Shown here: positions 7,360-13,974 of the stretch, piece by piece
How the letters are laid out: each line of letters opens with the position of its first letter
How positions within the stretch are numbered: position 1 is the stretch's first letter
Source of the DNA: Desulfocurvus sp.
Lineage (GTDB): Bacteria > Desulfobacterota > Desulfovibrionia > Desulfovibrionales > Desulfovibrionaceae
DNA: 14,421 bases
Direction: 5' to 3'
NCBI RefSeq assembly: GCF_023230885.1
Contig: NZ_JALNWM010000070.1
Span: 1 to 14,421 of the forward strand
Position numbers and translations under genes: made by a program
The notes under the pieces: model-generated
What the model was told of the DNA's origin: nothing
The model's input: the letters and a program-made list of their open reading frames with translations, nothing else
Database searches by the model: none

Positions 7360-8703
7360 CTAGTTGATGACCAGGGCCTCGTTCTTGCGCCCGATGGAGA
7401 CGTAGAGCTTGGACAGGGCGATCTGGTAGTCCGCCAGGGCGGAGGTCAGCCCGGCCTCGGCCTTGGTCAGGCGCTCCTGGGCGTCGAGCACGTCGGTGTT
7501 GGTGCCCACCTGGGCCTGGTAGCGCGCCACGGCCATGCGGTAGCTCTCGCGGGCGGCCTCCAGGGCCTTGCGGCTGACCTTGATGCTCTCGGCGGCCTTG
7601 CCCACGGCGAGGTGGTTGGCCTTGACCTCGTACAGGGCCTCCTGGCGGGTGTTCATCTCGGTTTCCAGGAGGCTCTTGATCTGCTGGTCGGCCTGCTGGC
7701 TGGCGTAGTAGGTCTTGCCCCACTCGAAGAAGGTCCAGGACACGCCCACGGAGGCGGACCAGGCGCTATATTCGGTGCGCGTGCGGTCGGAGCCCGCCGC
7801 GTCGGGGCCGGTGCCCATGGAGGACCAGTCGAAATCGGCGCCGAGCTTGGGATAGAAGGCGCTGTCCACGATGTTCTTGTCCTTGGCGGCGATTTCCACG
7901 CCCTTGCGGGCGATCTGCAGGTCGGGGCGCGCGGCCAGGGCCGAGTTCACGGCCTCGTCGAGGCTGAGGGTGCAGGGCGCGTATTCCAGGGCGCCCCGGT
8001 AGTCCACGTCGGCGTGCAGGTCCAGGTCGAGCAGGGTGTTCAGCCGGGCGACCTGGGTGTCCACGCTGTTCTTGGCCTGGAGCAGGGCCTCCTGGGCAGT
8101 GGCCAGGTCCACCTCGGCCTGGAGCACGTCCAGGCGCGGCTTGAGCCCGACCTCATAGAAGGCGGTGGTCACCTTGAGCTGCTCCTCCAGCCGCGCCACG
8201 GAGTCCTCGGCGCTGCGCACGTCCTCGCGGGCCTTGAGCAGGGCCAGGAAATTCTGCTGCACGGTGCCGATGACGACCAGCTCGTTCCGGGTCAGGGCCA
8301 GCTCGGCGCTCTGGCGGGCCAGCTCGGCGCGCTGGTAGGTCGAGAGCACGGCGAAGCCGGTGAACAGATCCTGGTGCAGGTTCAGGGAGGTGGAGAAATA
8401 CTTGGCGTCGGTGGTGTCCACGTCGCGGGTGGGCTTGGTGTGGTCCTTGACGGTGTAACCGTAGGTCACCGTGGCCGAGGGCAGGAAGCTGCCCCGGGCG
8501 GACTTGCGGCCCTGCTCGGCGCCCAGCAGATCGTGGCGCGCGGCACGCATGGAGGGGTTGTCGGACAGGGCCCGCTCCACGGCCTGTTTCATGGTCAGCA
8601 CGTCCTGGGCCGAGGCGACGCCGGGGGCCCAGGCCGTCAGGGCCAGGGCGGCGCAGAACAGCACAGCGGCCAGGGCCGCGCGGGCGGTCTTTCTGGTATG
8701 CAT
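7360..8703 (-). CDS. TolC-family outer-membrane efflux protein
   Basis: This is an outer-membrane channel of the TolC/OEP family, which forms a trimeric beta-barrel with a long periplasmic alpha-barrel for efflux pumps or type I secretion. The 447-residue precursor starts MHTRKTARAA and has a signal peptide with a hydrophobic core (about 9-26) and a likely cleavage after ASA (residues 30-32). The two internal OEP repeats are visible: LTMKQAVERALSDNP (36-50) with FYEVGLKPRLDVLQAEVDL (182-200), and LSLDEAVNSALAARPDL (246-262) with YQAQVGTNTDVLDAQERL (395-412). The ATG at 8703 was chosen because it begins the signal peptide and has AAGGAAG upstream; the longer open frame has no signal sequence. 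No adaptor or pump gene is in the window. It lies 136 bases beyond malQ with its own promoter-like sequence, so it need not belong to the glycogen operon. The substrate cannot be told from sequence. Confidence 0.92.
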   Translation of the reverse strand: MHTRKTARAALAAVLFCAALALTAWAPGVASAQDVLTMKQAVERALSDNPSMRAARHDLLGAEQGRKSARGSFLPSATVTYGYTVKDHTKPTRDVDTTDAKYFSTSLNLHQDLFTGFAVLSTYQRAELARQSAELALTRNELVVIGTVQQNFLALLKAREDVRSAEDSVARLEEQLKVTTAFYEVGLKPRLDVLQAEVDLATAQEALLQAKNSVDTQVARLNTLLDLDLHADVDYRGALEYAPCTLSLDEAVNSALAARPDLQIARKGVEIAAKDKNIVDSAFYPKLGADFDWSSMGTGPDAAGSDRTRTEYSAWSASVGVSWTFFEWGKTYYASQQADQQIKSLLETEMNTRQEALYEVKANHLAVGKAAESIKVSRKALEAARESYRMAVARYQAQVGTNTDVLDAQERLTKAEAGLTSALADYQIALSKLYVSIGRKNEALVIN

Positions 8704-8737
8704 CCGTTTGTCTTCCTTGTTTGTTTCCGTATACACG

Positions 8738-8766
8738 CGTTTCAAACGTAAGTGTTTGATCACACT
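8738..8766. promoter_or_regulatory. Two adjacent inverted repeats before the TolC-family gene
   Basis: CGTTT-C-AAACG (8738-8748) and AGTGT-N6-ACACT (8751-8766, containing TGATCA) lie side by side about 35-63 bases before the start codon and just downstream of the predicted -10. They could be operator sites for a repressor or 5'-leader structures. Arms are only 5 bp, so chance is possible. Confidence 0.3.
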
Positions 8767-8782
8767 GCTGAAGTGTCGGACT

Positions 8783-8811
8783 ACAATGCATTGCCCGGGC
8801 CGACGTGTCAA
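8783..8811 (-). promoter_or_regulatory. Probable promoter of the TolC-family gene
   Basis: On the minus strand a perfect TTGACA (8811-8806) is followed after 17 bases by CATTGT (8788-8783), a 3/6 -10. The local composition is less GC-rich than the flanks. It suggests the TolC gene is transcribed independently of malQ. The weak -10 hints at a need for an activator. Confidence 0.55.
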
Positions 8812-8839
8812 CACCCGCCCGCCGCCGCAACCGGTTTCC

Positions 8840-10363
8840 TCATGTCCGGCCGTAAAGTCGGCAAAGATGCCGCAGCTTTTGGGCCAGGGCCGGAGTCAGG
8901 TCGCGGGCACCAAGACGCCAGGCCCAGTTTCCTGCGGGCACCGAGGGCGTGTTCATCCGCGCCCCGGAGCCCAGGCCCAGCAGGTCCTGCGCGGGGATCA
9001 CGGCCAGGTGCGCCGGGGACAGCAGGGCCAGCCGGATCAGGGTCCAGGCCGCTTCGTCCGCCTCCGGCAGGCGGCCCAGGTAGTCGGCCAGGGCCGCGCG
9101 CCCGCCCGGGCCCAGCTCGTCGTCGAACCAGCCCCGGGTGGTGTTGTTGTCGTGGGTGCCGGTGTAGACCACGCTGGCGCGGCTGTGGTTGTGCAGGGCG
9201 TTGGCGCTGTCGGGCGCGTCGGGCCCCAGGCCGAACTGGAGCACACGCATGCCCGGCAGGCCGAAGGCGTCGCGCAGGGCCAGCACGTCGTCGGTGATGA
9301 GCCCCAGGTCCTCGGCCAGCAGGGGCAGCCCGGGGAAGCGGGCCCGGGCTGCGCGCAGGAAGCCCTCGCCGGGGCCGGGCTCCCAGCGCCCCTCGCGGGC
9401 CGTGGCCGCGCCGGGCGGCACCGCCCAATAGGCGGCCAGGGCCCGGAAATGATCCAGACGCACAAGGTCGGCCCAGGCCAGGTTGTGCCCCAGGCGCGAC
9501 AGCCACCAGGAATAGCCGTCGGCGGCCTGGGCCTGCCAGTCGTAGACCGGGTTGCCCCAAAGTTGGCCGTCGGCGCTGAAGTAGTCCGGCGGAACCCCCG
9601 CCACCACGGTGGGTTGCAGGTCCGCGTCCAGGCGGAAGCAGCCCGGGTGGGCCCAGACGTCGGCGCTGTCCAGGCAGGGATAGAAGGGCAGGTCGCCGAT
9701 GATGCCCACCCCGCGCGCGGCGCAGTGGCGGCGCAGGGCCGCCCATTGGCTGAAGAACAGGTACTGGGAGAAGCGCACGGCGTCCAGCTCCGGGGCGGCG
9801 TCGCGGCGCAGGGCGGCCAGGGCGGCGGGGTCGCGGCGGCGCAGGGGCTCGGGCCAGGCGTTCCAGGGCGCGCCGCCCTGCCGGGCCTTGAGCACGGTGA
9901 AGCAGGCGTAGTCGTCCAGCCAGGCCGGACCGTGGGCGGCGACGAAACGCGCAAAGCCCTCGTGGGCCGCCAGCCGGGGCCGGGCCCGCTCGAAGGCCAG
10001 GCCCAGCAGGGCCTCGCGATGGGCCTGGGCCGCCGCGAAATCCGCGCGCCCCCCGGCCGCCGGGGCCGGGCCGGGCAGCCCGCCCAGGTCGGCCAGGCGC
10101 AGCCAGCCTTCGGCGGCCAGGGCCTCGGGGCTGATCAGCAGCGGGTTGCCCGCGAACAGCGAGGGGCTGCTGTAGGGCGAGTTGCCCATGACCGTGGCCG
10201 TGGGGTTCAGGGGCAGGATCTGCCACCAGCGCTGCCCGGCGGCGTGCAGGAAATCCACGAACTCCCGGGCGGCGGAGCCCATATCGCCCACGCCGTAGGC
10301 CGCGGGCAGGCTGGTGACGTGCAGCAGCACGCCCGAGGCGCGGGGACGCGGCGCGGCGGCCAC
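8840..10363 (-). CDS. malQ: 4-alpha-glucanotransferase (amylomaltase, GH77)
   Basis: This enzyme moves alpha-1,4-glucan segments between maltodextrins or onto glucose, reshaping linear glucan chains. The 507-residue protein carries the GH77 hallmarks: GVLLHVTSLP (11-20), WWQILPLNPT (46-55), SPYSSPSLFAGNPLLIS (62-78), the long conserved block DSADVWAHPG...VAGVPPDYFSADGQLWGNPVYDW (232-276), nucleophile Asp304 in RLDHFRA, acid/base Glu351 in LAEDLGLIT and transition-state Asp405 in YTGTHDNNT. All three catalytic residues are present and the length is normal for the short bacterial and plastid type. The start is GTG at 10363, only 3 bases after the glgB stop, with GAGG 9 bases upstream inside glgB, so translation is probably coupled to glgB. 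Its partner in vivo is likely the same glycogen pool branched by GlgB. No terminator was seen after its stop. Confidence 0.96.
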   Translation of the reverse strand: MAAAPRPRASGVLLHVTSLPAAYGVGDMGSAAREFVDFLHAAGQRWWQILPLNPTATVMGNSPYSSPSLFAGNPLLISPEALAAEGWLRLADLGGLPGPAPAAGGRADFAAAQAHREALLGLAFERARPRLAAHEGFARFVAAHGPAWLDDYACFTVLKARQGGAPWNAWPEPLRRRDPAALAALRRDAAPELDAVRFSQYLFFSQWAALRRHCAARGVGIIGDLPFYPCLDSADVWAHPGCFRLDADLQPTVVAGVPPDYFSADGQLWGNPVYDWQAQAADGYSWWLSRLGHNLAWADLVRLDHFRALAAYWAVPPGAATAREGRWEPGPGEGFLRAARARFPGLPLLAEDLGLITDDVLALRDAFGLPGMRVLQFGLGPDAPDSANALHNHSRASVVYTGTHDNNTTRGWFDDELGPGGRAALADYLGRLPEADEAAWTLIRLALLSPAHLAVIPAQDLLGLGSGARMNTPSVPAGNWAWRLGARDLTPALAQKLRHLCRLYGRT

Positions 10364-10366
10364 GGC

Positions 10367-12295
10367 TCAGCCCTCGTGCCGGAAGAACAGCGCGGCCAGG
10401 GGGGGCAGGTGGATGGCCAGGCTGTGGTCCCGGCCGTGGGCCGGGACGGCCTCGGTGGCGAGCCCGCCCAGGTTGCCCTGCCCCGAGCCGCCGTAGGTCC
10501 CGGCGTCGGAATTGAGCACCTCGCGCCAGAAGCCCGGGGCGGGCACGCCCATGCGGTAGCCCGGGCGCGGCACAGGGGTGCAGTTGAACACGCAAAGCAC
10601 CTGCGGCGCGCCCTCCTCGCCGTGCGCCGCGCGGCGCACGAAGCCCACCACCCCGCTTTCGGCGTCGCGGCAGTCCATCCACTCGAAGCCCTGGGGCTCG
10701 AAGTCCACGGCGTGCAGGGCGCGTTCGACGCGGTACACGCGGTTCAGGTCGCACACGAAGTCCCACACGCCCTTGTGGGCGGGCTCGCCCAGAAGATGCC
10801 ATTCCAGCTCGCCGTCGTGGTTCCATTCCGGCACCTGGGCCATTTCCGCGCCCATGAACAGGAGCTTCTTGCCGGGATGGGCGTACATGAAGGCCAGCAG
10901 GAGGCGCAGCCCGGCGCATTTGGCCCAGCGATCCCCGGGCATGCGCCCGTAGAGCGAGCCCTTGCCGTGGACCACCTCGTCGTGGGACAGGGGCAGGGTG
11001 AAATTCTCCTGGAAGGCGTACCAGATGCCGAAGGTCAGCTTGTCGTGGTGGTACTTGCGGAAAACCGGGTCCTGGCCGAAGTAGGCCAGGGTGTCGTGCA
11101 TCCAGCCCATGTTCCACTTGAGCCCGAAGCCCAGCCCGCCCACCCAGGTCGGCCGCGAGACCATCGGCCAGGCCGTGGACTCCTCGGCCACGGTCTGCAC
11201 GTCGGGATACTCGCGGTACACGGCCTCGTTCAGGTCGCGCAGAAAGCCGATGGCCGCCAGGTTCTCGCGCCCGCCGAACTCGTTGGGCACCCACTGCCCG
11301 GGCTCGCGCGAGTAGTCCAGGTAGAGCATGGAGGCCACGGCGTCCACGCGCAGGCCGTCGGCGTGGTAGCGGTCCAGCCAGAACAGGGCGCTGGAGATCA
11401 GGAACGAACGCACCTCGTGCCGCCCATAGTTGAATATGGACGAATCCCAGTCGGGGTGCCAGCCCTGGCGCGGGTCGGCGTGCTCGTAGAGGTGCGTGCC
11501 GTCGAAGCGCCACAGGCCGTGGGCGTCGCTGGGGAAATGCGAGGGCACCCAGTCCAGGATCACGCCGATGCCCTCGCGGTGCAGGGCGTTGACCAGGTTC
11601 ATGAACTGCTGGGGCGAGCCGTGGCGGCTGGAGGGCGCGAAATAGCCGGTGGTCTGGTAGCCCCAGGAGCCGAAGAAGGGATGCTCCATCACGGGCAGGA
11701 ACTCGACGTGGGTGAAGCCCAGGGCCTTGACGTAGCCGGGCAGCTGCCCGGCCAGCTCGTCGTAGTGCAGCGAGCGCCAGCCGTCGCCGTGGTCGCGCCG
11801 CCAGGAGCCCAGGTGGACCTCGTAGACGCTCATGGGCGCGTCCAGCGCGTTGGCCCGGCCCCGGGCCGCCATCCACTCGCCGTCGCTCCAGCCGTAGTCC
11901 AGGTCCCAGACCACCGAGGCCGTGGCCGGGGGCGACTCCCAGAGCAGGGCGAAGGGGTCGCCCTTTTCCAGGCAGGCCCCGCCGTCCGCCGTCTCGATGC
12001 GGTATTTGTACTGCGCGCCCCGGCCCACGCCGGGCAGAAAGCCCTCCCAGACGCCCGAGCCGTCCAGGCGCGGGGCCAGGGGCAGGGTCTCGCCCCAGGC
12101 GTTGAAATCGCCCGCCACGCCCACGGCCCGCGCGCTGGGCGCCCAGACCGCGAAATGCGTGCCGTCCCGCCCGTCCACCGTGCGTGGATGCGCGCCGAAC
12201 TTCTCGTAGAGCCGGGAATGCCGCCCCTGGCGGAACAGGTAGATGTCGTGGTCCGTCAGGGTGCTGACCCCGTGGACCACCCGGTGCGCGCTCAC
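10367..12295 (-). CDS. glgB: 1,4-alpha-glucan branching enzyme GlgB (GH13)
   Basis: GlgB cuts an alpha-1,4-glucan chain and rejoins it through an alpha-1,6 bond, making the branches of glycogen. The 642-residue protein has an N-terminal CBM48-type domain (about 35-135; FAVWAPSARAVGVAGDFNAW), a GH13 barrel (about 150-520) and a C-terminal beta domain (about 540-640). Barrel motifs are YEVHLGSW (158-165), DWVPSHFPSD (248-257), GLRVDAVASMLYLDY (314-328; nucleophile Asp318), TVAEEST (368-374; acid/base Glu371) and LSHDEVVHGKGS (436-447; Asp439). The 53- and 121-residue spacings from the nucleophile equal those of E. coli Asp405/Glu458/Asp526. The start is GTG at 12295, chosen because GAGGAGG lies 8 bases upstream. 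It lacks the extra N-terminal module of the longer E. coli form (about 728 residues). It follows the receiver-TPR gene by 80 bases and precedes malQ by 3. No glgA, glgC or glgP is in the window. Confidence 0.97.
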   Translation of the reverse strand: MSAHRVVHGVSTLTDHDIYLFRQGRHSRLYEKFGAHPRTVDGRDGTHFAVWAPSARAVGVAGDFNAWGETLPLAPRLDGSGVWEGFLPGVGRGAQYKYRIETADGGACLEKGDPFALLWESPPATASVVWDLDYGWSDGEWMAARGRANALDAPMSVYEVHLGSWRRDHGDGWRSLHYDELAGQLPGYVKALGFTHVEFLPVMEHPFFGSWGYQTTGYFAPSSRHGSPQQFMNLVNALHREGIGVILDWVPSHFPSDAHGLWRFDGTHLYEHADPRQGWHPDWDSSIFNYGRHEVRSFLISSALFWLDRYHADGLRVDAVASMLYLDYSREPGQWVPNEFGGRENLAAIGFLRDLNEAVYREYPDVQTVAEESTAWPMVSRPTWVGGLGFGLKWNMGWMHDTLAYFGQDPVFRKYHHDKLTFGIWYAFQENFTLPLSHDEVVHGKGSLYGRMPGDRWAKCAGLRLLLAFMYAHPGKKLLFMGAEMAQVPEWNHDGELEWHLLGEPAHKGVWDFVCDLNRVYRVERALHAVDFEPQGFEWMDCRDAESGVVGFVRRAAHGEEGAPQVLCVFNCTPVPRPGYRMGVPAPGFWREVLNSDAGTYGGSGQGNLGGLATEAVPAHGRDHSLAIHLPPLAALFFRHEG

Positions 12296-12298
12296 GGT

Positions 12299-12326
12299 GG
12301 AGGCCTCCTCGGCGCCGGACGGCGCC
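12299..12326 (-). promoter_or_regulatory. Hairpin and palindromic ribosome site before glgB
   Basis: GGCGCC-N4-GGCGCC (12326-12311) can form a 6-bp stem one base upstream of the GAGGAGG ribosome site. That site is itself within the 10-base palindrome GGAGGCCTCC (12308-12299), so GAGG can pair with CCTC just after it. The ribosome site could thus be partly masked. No known riboswitch is recognised. Confidence 0.35.
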
Positions 12327-12333
12327 AGGGTGC

Positions 12334-12375
12334 AAAACTACCCCGCCCCGGGCGCGAAGTCCAGCCGCGCCGGGG
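12334..12375 (-). terminator. Weak terminator-like hairpin between receiver-TPR gene and glgB
   Basis: Directly after the stop, minus-strand CCCCGGCGCG (12375-12366) pairs with CGCGCCCGGGG (12356-12346) with one bulged C and a 9-base loop. A TTTT run (12337-12334) comes 8 bases later, too far for a strong intrinsic terminator. It may attenuate read-through into glgB or mark the 3' end of a shorter transcript. Confidence 0.4.
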
Positions 12376-13722
12376 CTACAGCGTGGCCAGCAGCTTGCGC
12401 GCGCCCTCGTGGTTCGGGTCCAGCTCCAGGGTCCGGCGCAGGAACTGCGCGGCCTCCCGGGGCCTGCGGCCGTTGGCGCACATCACGCCCATGTTGAACG
12501 AAAGGGTCGGCGAGTCCGCCCCGAACTCCGGCGCCAGGCGGATCACCTGCTCCAGCGCGCGCATGGCCTCGCCGTGGCGGCCGCCCTCGGTGTAGGCCAC
12601 GGCGGTGTTGAAGTGCAGGTTCTCGTCCTCGGGGGATATCTTCAGCGCCTGGCCGTATTCGGACACGGCGTCCTGCCAGCGGCCCTGGCGGCGCAGGGCG
12701 ATGCCCAGGCGGTTGAAGGTCTCGATGTCCGACTTGCGCAGCTGCCCGCCCTTGGCGTCGATGATGGAGCGGAAGAACCGCTCGGCCGTGGCCGGGGCCT
12801 TGTCCAGGCACTTCTCGGCGATGCTGCGCTTGACCTCCTCGATCATGGCCTGGGCCTCGCGCTTGGCGTTGGCCACGGCCTGCTCGAAAAGCTCCTCGGC
12901 GGCCTCCGCGTTGCCGAACTCCAGGTGGATCTCGCCCATGCTGATCTTGCGCTCCACGTTGAGCGGCGAGAGGCGGTCGAGCTTCTGCAAATAGGTGAGC
13001 TGCCGCTCCAGGTCGCCCTCGTCCCGGTACAGCTCGGCCAGCTTCTTGAGCGGCTCCAGGTACAGCGCGGCGCCCTTGTGCGCCTCGGCGTAGGCGCCCT
13101 CGGCCTGCGCCACCTCGCCCTTGCCCTTGTACGCGTCGCCGCGCACCATGAGCGCCGCGGCGCTGCCGGGCTTGAGCTTCAGTATCTTGTCCGACAGCGC
13201 GATGGCCTCGTCGTACATGCCCTTGGCGAGGTAACCCTTGGCCGTGTCGATGAACTGCCCGATCTTGCCCTGGGGCCGCAGGGTGAAGGCCAGCTTCTCG
13301 ATGAGCGTATCCATGGACACCGGCTTGGTGATGAAGTTGCCCACCCCGATCTCATGCAGCAGGATGAGCACCTGGCGCTCCACTTCCGAGGTCAGCACAA
13401 CGATGTGCATGTCCTCGTGCAGTGCCTTCAGCGTGCGCACGAAAGGCAGGGTGTTGCGGTTGTCCAGCACCCGCTCGATAAGCAGCAGGATCTTCTTGTC
13501 CTTGAAGTACGGCGTCTTGATCTCGGAGAGGAACTTGTGCTCCTCCCCCAGGCTGCGGATGCGGTCCGTGCCGATGACCAGTTCCTTGTTCAAGGTCTGG
13601 CGGTACATCTTGAGAAACAACGGATCGTGGCTGATGGCGAAAAAGCAGCCGTTGTCCTTGGCCGCAAAGTCCACGATGGTCTTCTCGTACTGCCGAAAAC
13701 GCGCCCTGTTCTGCTCTGCCAC
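12376..13722 (-). CDS. Degenerate receiver domain plus TPR-repeat protein
   Basis: Predicted cytoplasmic protein of 448 residues, without signal peptide or membrane segment. Residues about 24-148 fold like a response-regulator receiver: GCFFAISHDP (25-34), KILLLIERV (77-85), VVLTSE (108-113, Thr111) and FITKPVS (130-136, Lys133). The phospho-acceptor position appears to be Glu83 and the usual acidic pair is Ser31/His32, so phosphorylation is unlikely. About seven tetratricopeptide repeats follow (about 157-288 and 333-437), broken by a long helical stretch (289-330). TPRs generally bind proteins; the partner is unknown. The start is GTG at 13722, with AAGGAG 10 bases and GAGGG 2 bases upstream; the open frame continues upstream, but that part crosses the promoter and does not resemble protein. 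A promoter at 13808-13836 would drive it and perhaps glgB-malQ. A role in regulating glycogen metabolism would be a guess from position only. Confidence 0.85.
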   Translation of the reverse strand: MAEQNRARFRQYEKTIVDFAAKDNGCFFAISHDPLFLKMYRQTLNKELVIGTDRIRSLGEEHKFLSEIKTPYFKDKKILLLIERVLDNRNTLPFVRTLKALHEDMHIVVLTSEVERQVLILLHEIGVGNFITKPVSMDTLIEKLAFTLRPQGKIGQFIDTAKGYLAKGMYDEAIALSDKILKLKPGSAAALMVRGDAYKGKGEVAQAEGAYAEAHKGAALYLEPLKKLAELYRDEGDLERQLTYLQKLDRLSPLNVERKISMGEIHLEFGNAEAAEELFEQAVANAKREAQAMIEEVKRSIAEKCLDKAPATAERFFRSIIDAKGGQLRKSDIETFNRLGIALRRQGRWQDAVSEYGQALKISPEDENLHFNTAVAYTEGGRHGEAMRALEQVIRLAPEFGADSPTLSFNMGVMCANGRRPREAAQFLRRTLELDPNHEGARKLLATL

Positions 13723-13769
13723 TGCCCTCGCGCTCCTTGCCTGTCCGCGTTGATCGTCTGCTGGCCCCC

Positions 13770-13790
13770 GGGCGGGCGCTGCGCCCGCCC
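13770..13790 (-). other. GC hairpin in leader of the receiver-TPR gene
   Basis: GGGCGGGC (13770-13777) and GCCCGCCC (13783-13790) form a perfect 8-bp stem with a 5-base loop, extendable in the loop by two more pairs. It falls in the predicted 5' leader, 48 bases before the GTG start. No T-tract follows, so it is a leader structure rather than a terminator. Confidence 0.4.
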
Positions 13791-13807
13791 CCGGCCAAAT
13801 CTGTCCG

Positions 13808-13836
13808 ATGCTACCCCACGAGGAGGATGCCGACAA
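13808..13836 (-). promoter_or_regulatory. Probable promoter of the receiver-TPR gene
   Basis: On the minus strand TTGTCG (13836-13831) and TAGCAT (13813-13808) each match 4/6 of the sigma-70 boxes with the optimal 17-base spacer. The start of transcription would be near 13800, giving a leader of about 80 bases. It is the best promoter seen in the 252-bp gap shared with thiL. That gap holds no gene I can support. Confidence 0.5.
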
Positions 13837-13974
13837 TGGAAAAACCGCCTGCGCGAGGCTCCCCGGCCGCCTGCGCGCCGCGGCGCCCCCCCGCGCGGTT
13901 CCTTTCGCCACGGTTTTCGGTTAGGCTGGGCCCACGCCACGCCCGCCTCAACCCGCAACCCCCCGGGGCCGCAC

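Noticed and set aside
5219..7723. An 834-codon minus-strand open frame opposite htpG
   Set aside because: The htpG frame has all Hsp90 motifs. The opposite frame is Gly/Val/Ala/Gln-rich filler and spans the hairpin region and part of the TolC gene in the wrong frame.
4513..8751. A very long plus-strand open frame (1412 codons) crossing recN, htpG and the TolC-family gene
   Set aside because: It runs antisense to recN and the TolC gene and out of frame through htpG. Its translation is Arg/Pro/Gly/His-rich without any domain, as expected from very GC-rich DNA with few stop codons.
8704..8814. A longer start for the TolC-family protein at 8814
   Set aside because: The added 37 residues would precede and disrupt the signal peptide and cover the promoter. 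The ATG at 8703 begins a clean signal sequence.
8471..12595. A 1374-codon plus-strand open frame opposite malQ and glgB
   Set aside because: It mirrors the codons of two well-supported genes on the other strand and is low-complexity Ala/Gly/Val/Gln/His-rich sequence with no recognisable motif.
13723..13911. An N-terminal extension of the receiver-TPR protein to an upstream start at 13911
   Set aside because: The extra 63 residues cross the likely promoter and leader hairpin and have no domain character. The GTG at 13722 has a ribosome site and begins the conserved part.
13821..13974. A possible small plus-strand gene with AGGAGG (13821-13826) and ATG at 13836 upstream of thiL
   Set aside because: The ribosome-like site looks good, but the frame runs without a stop into thiL in a different frame, is Arg/Pro/Ala-rich and has no motif. 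The AGGAGG also falls in the spacer of the predicted minus-strand promoter.
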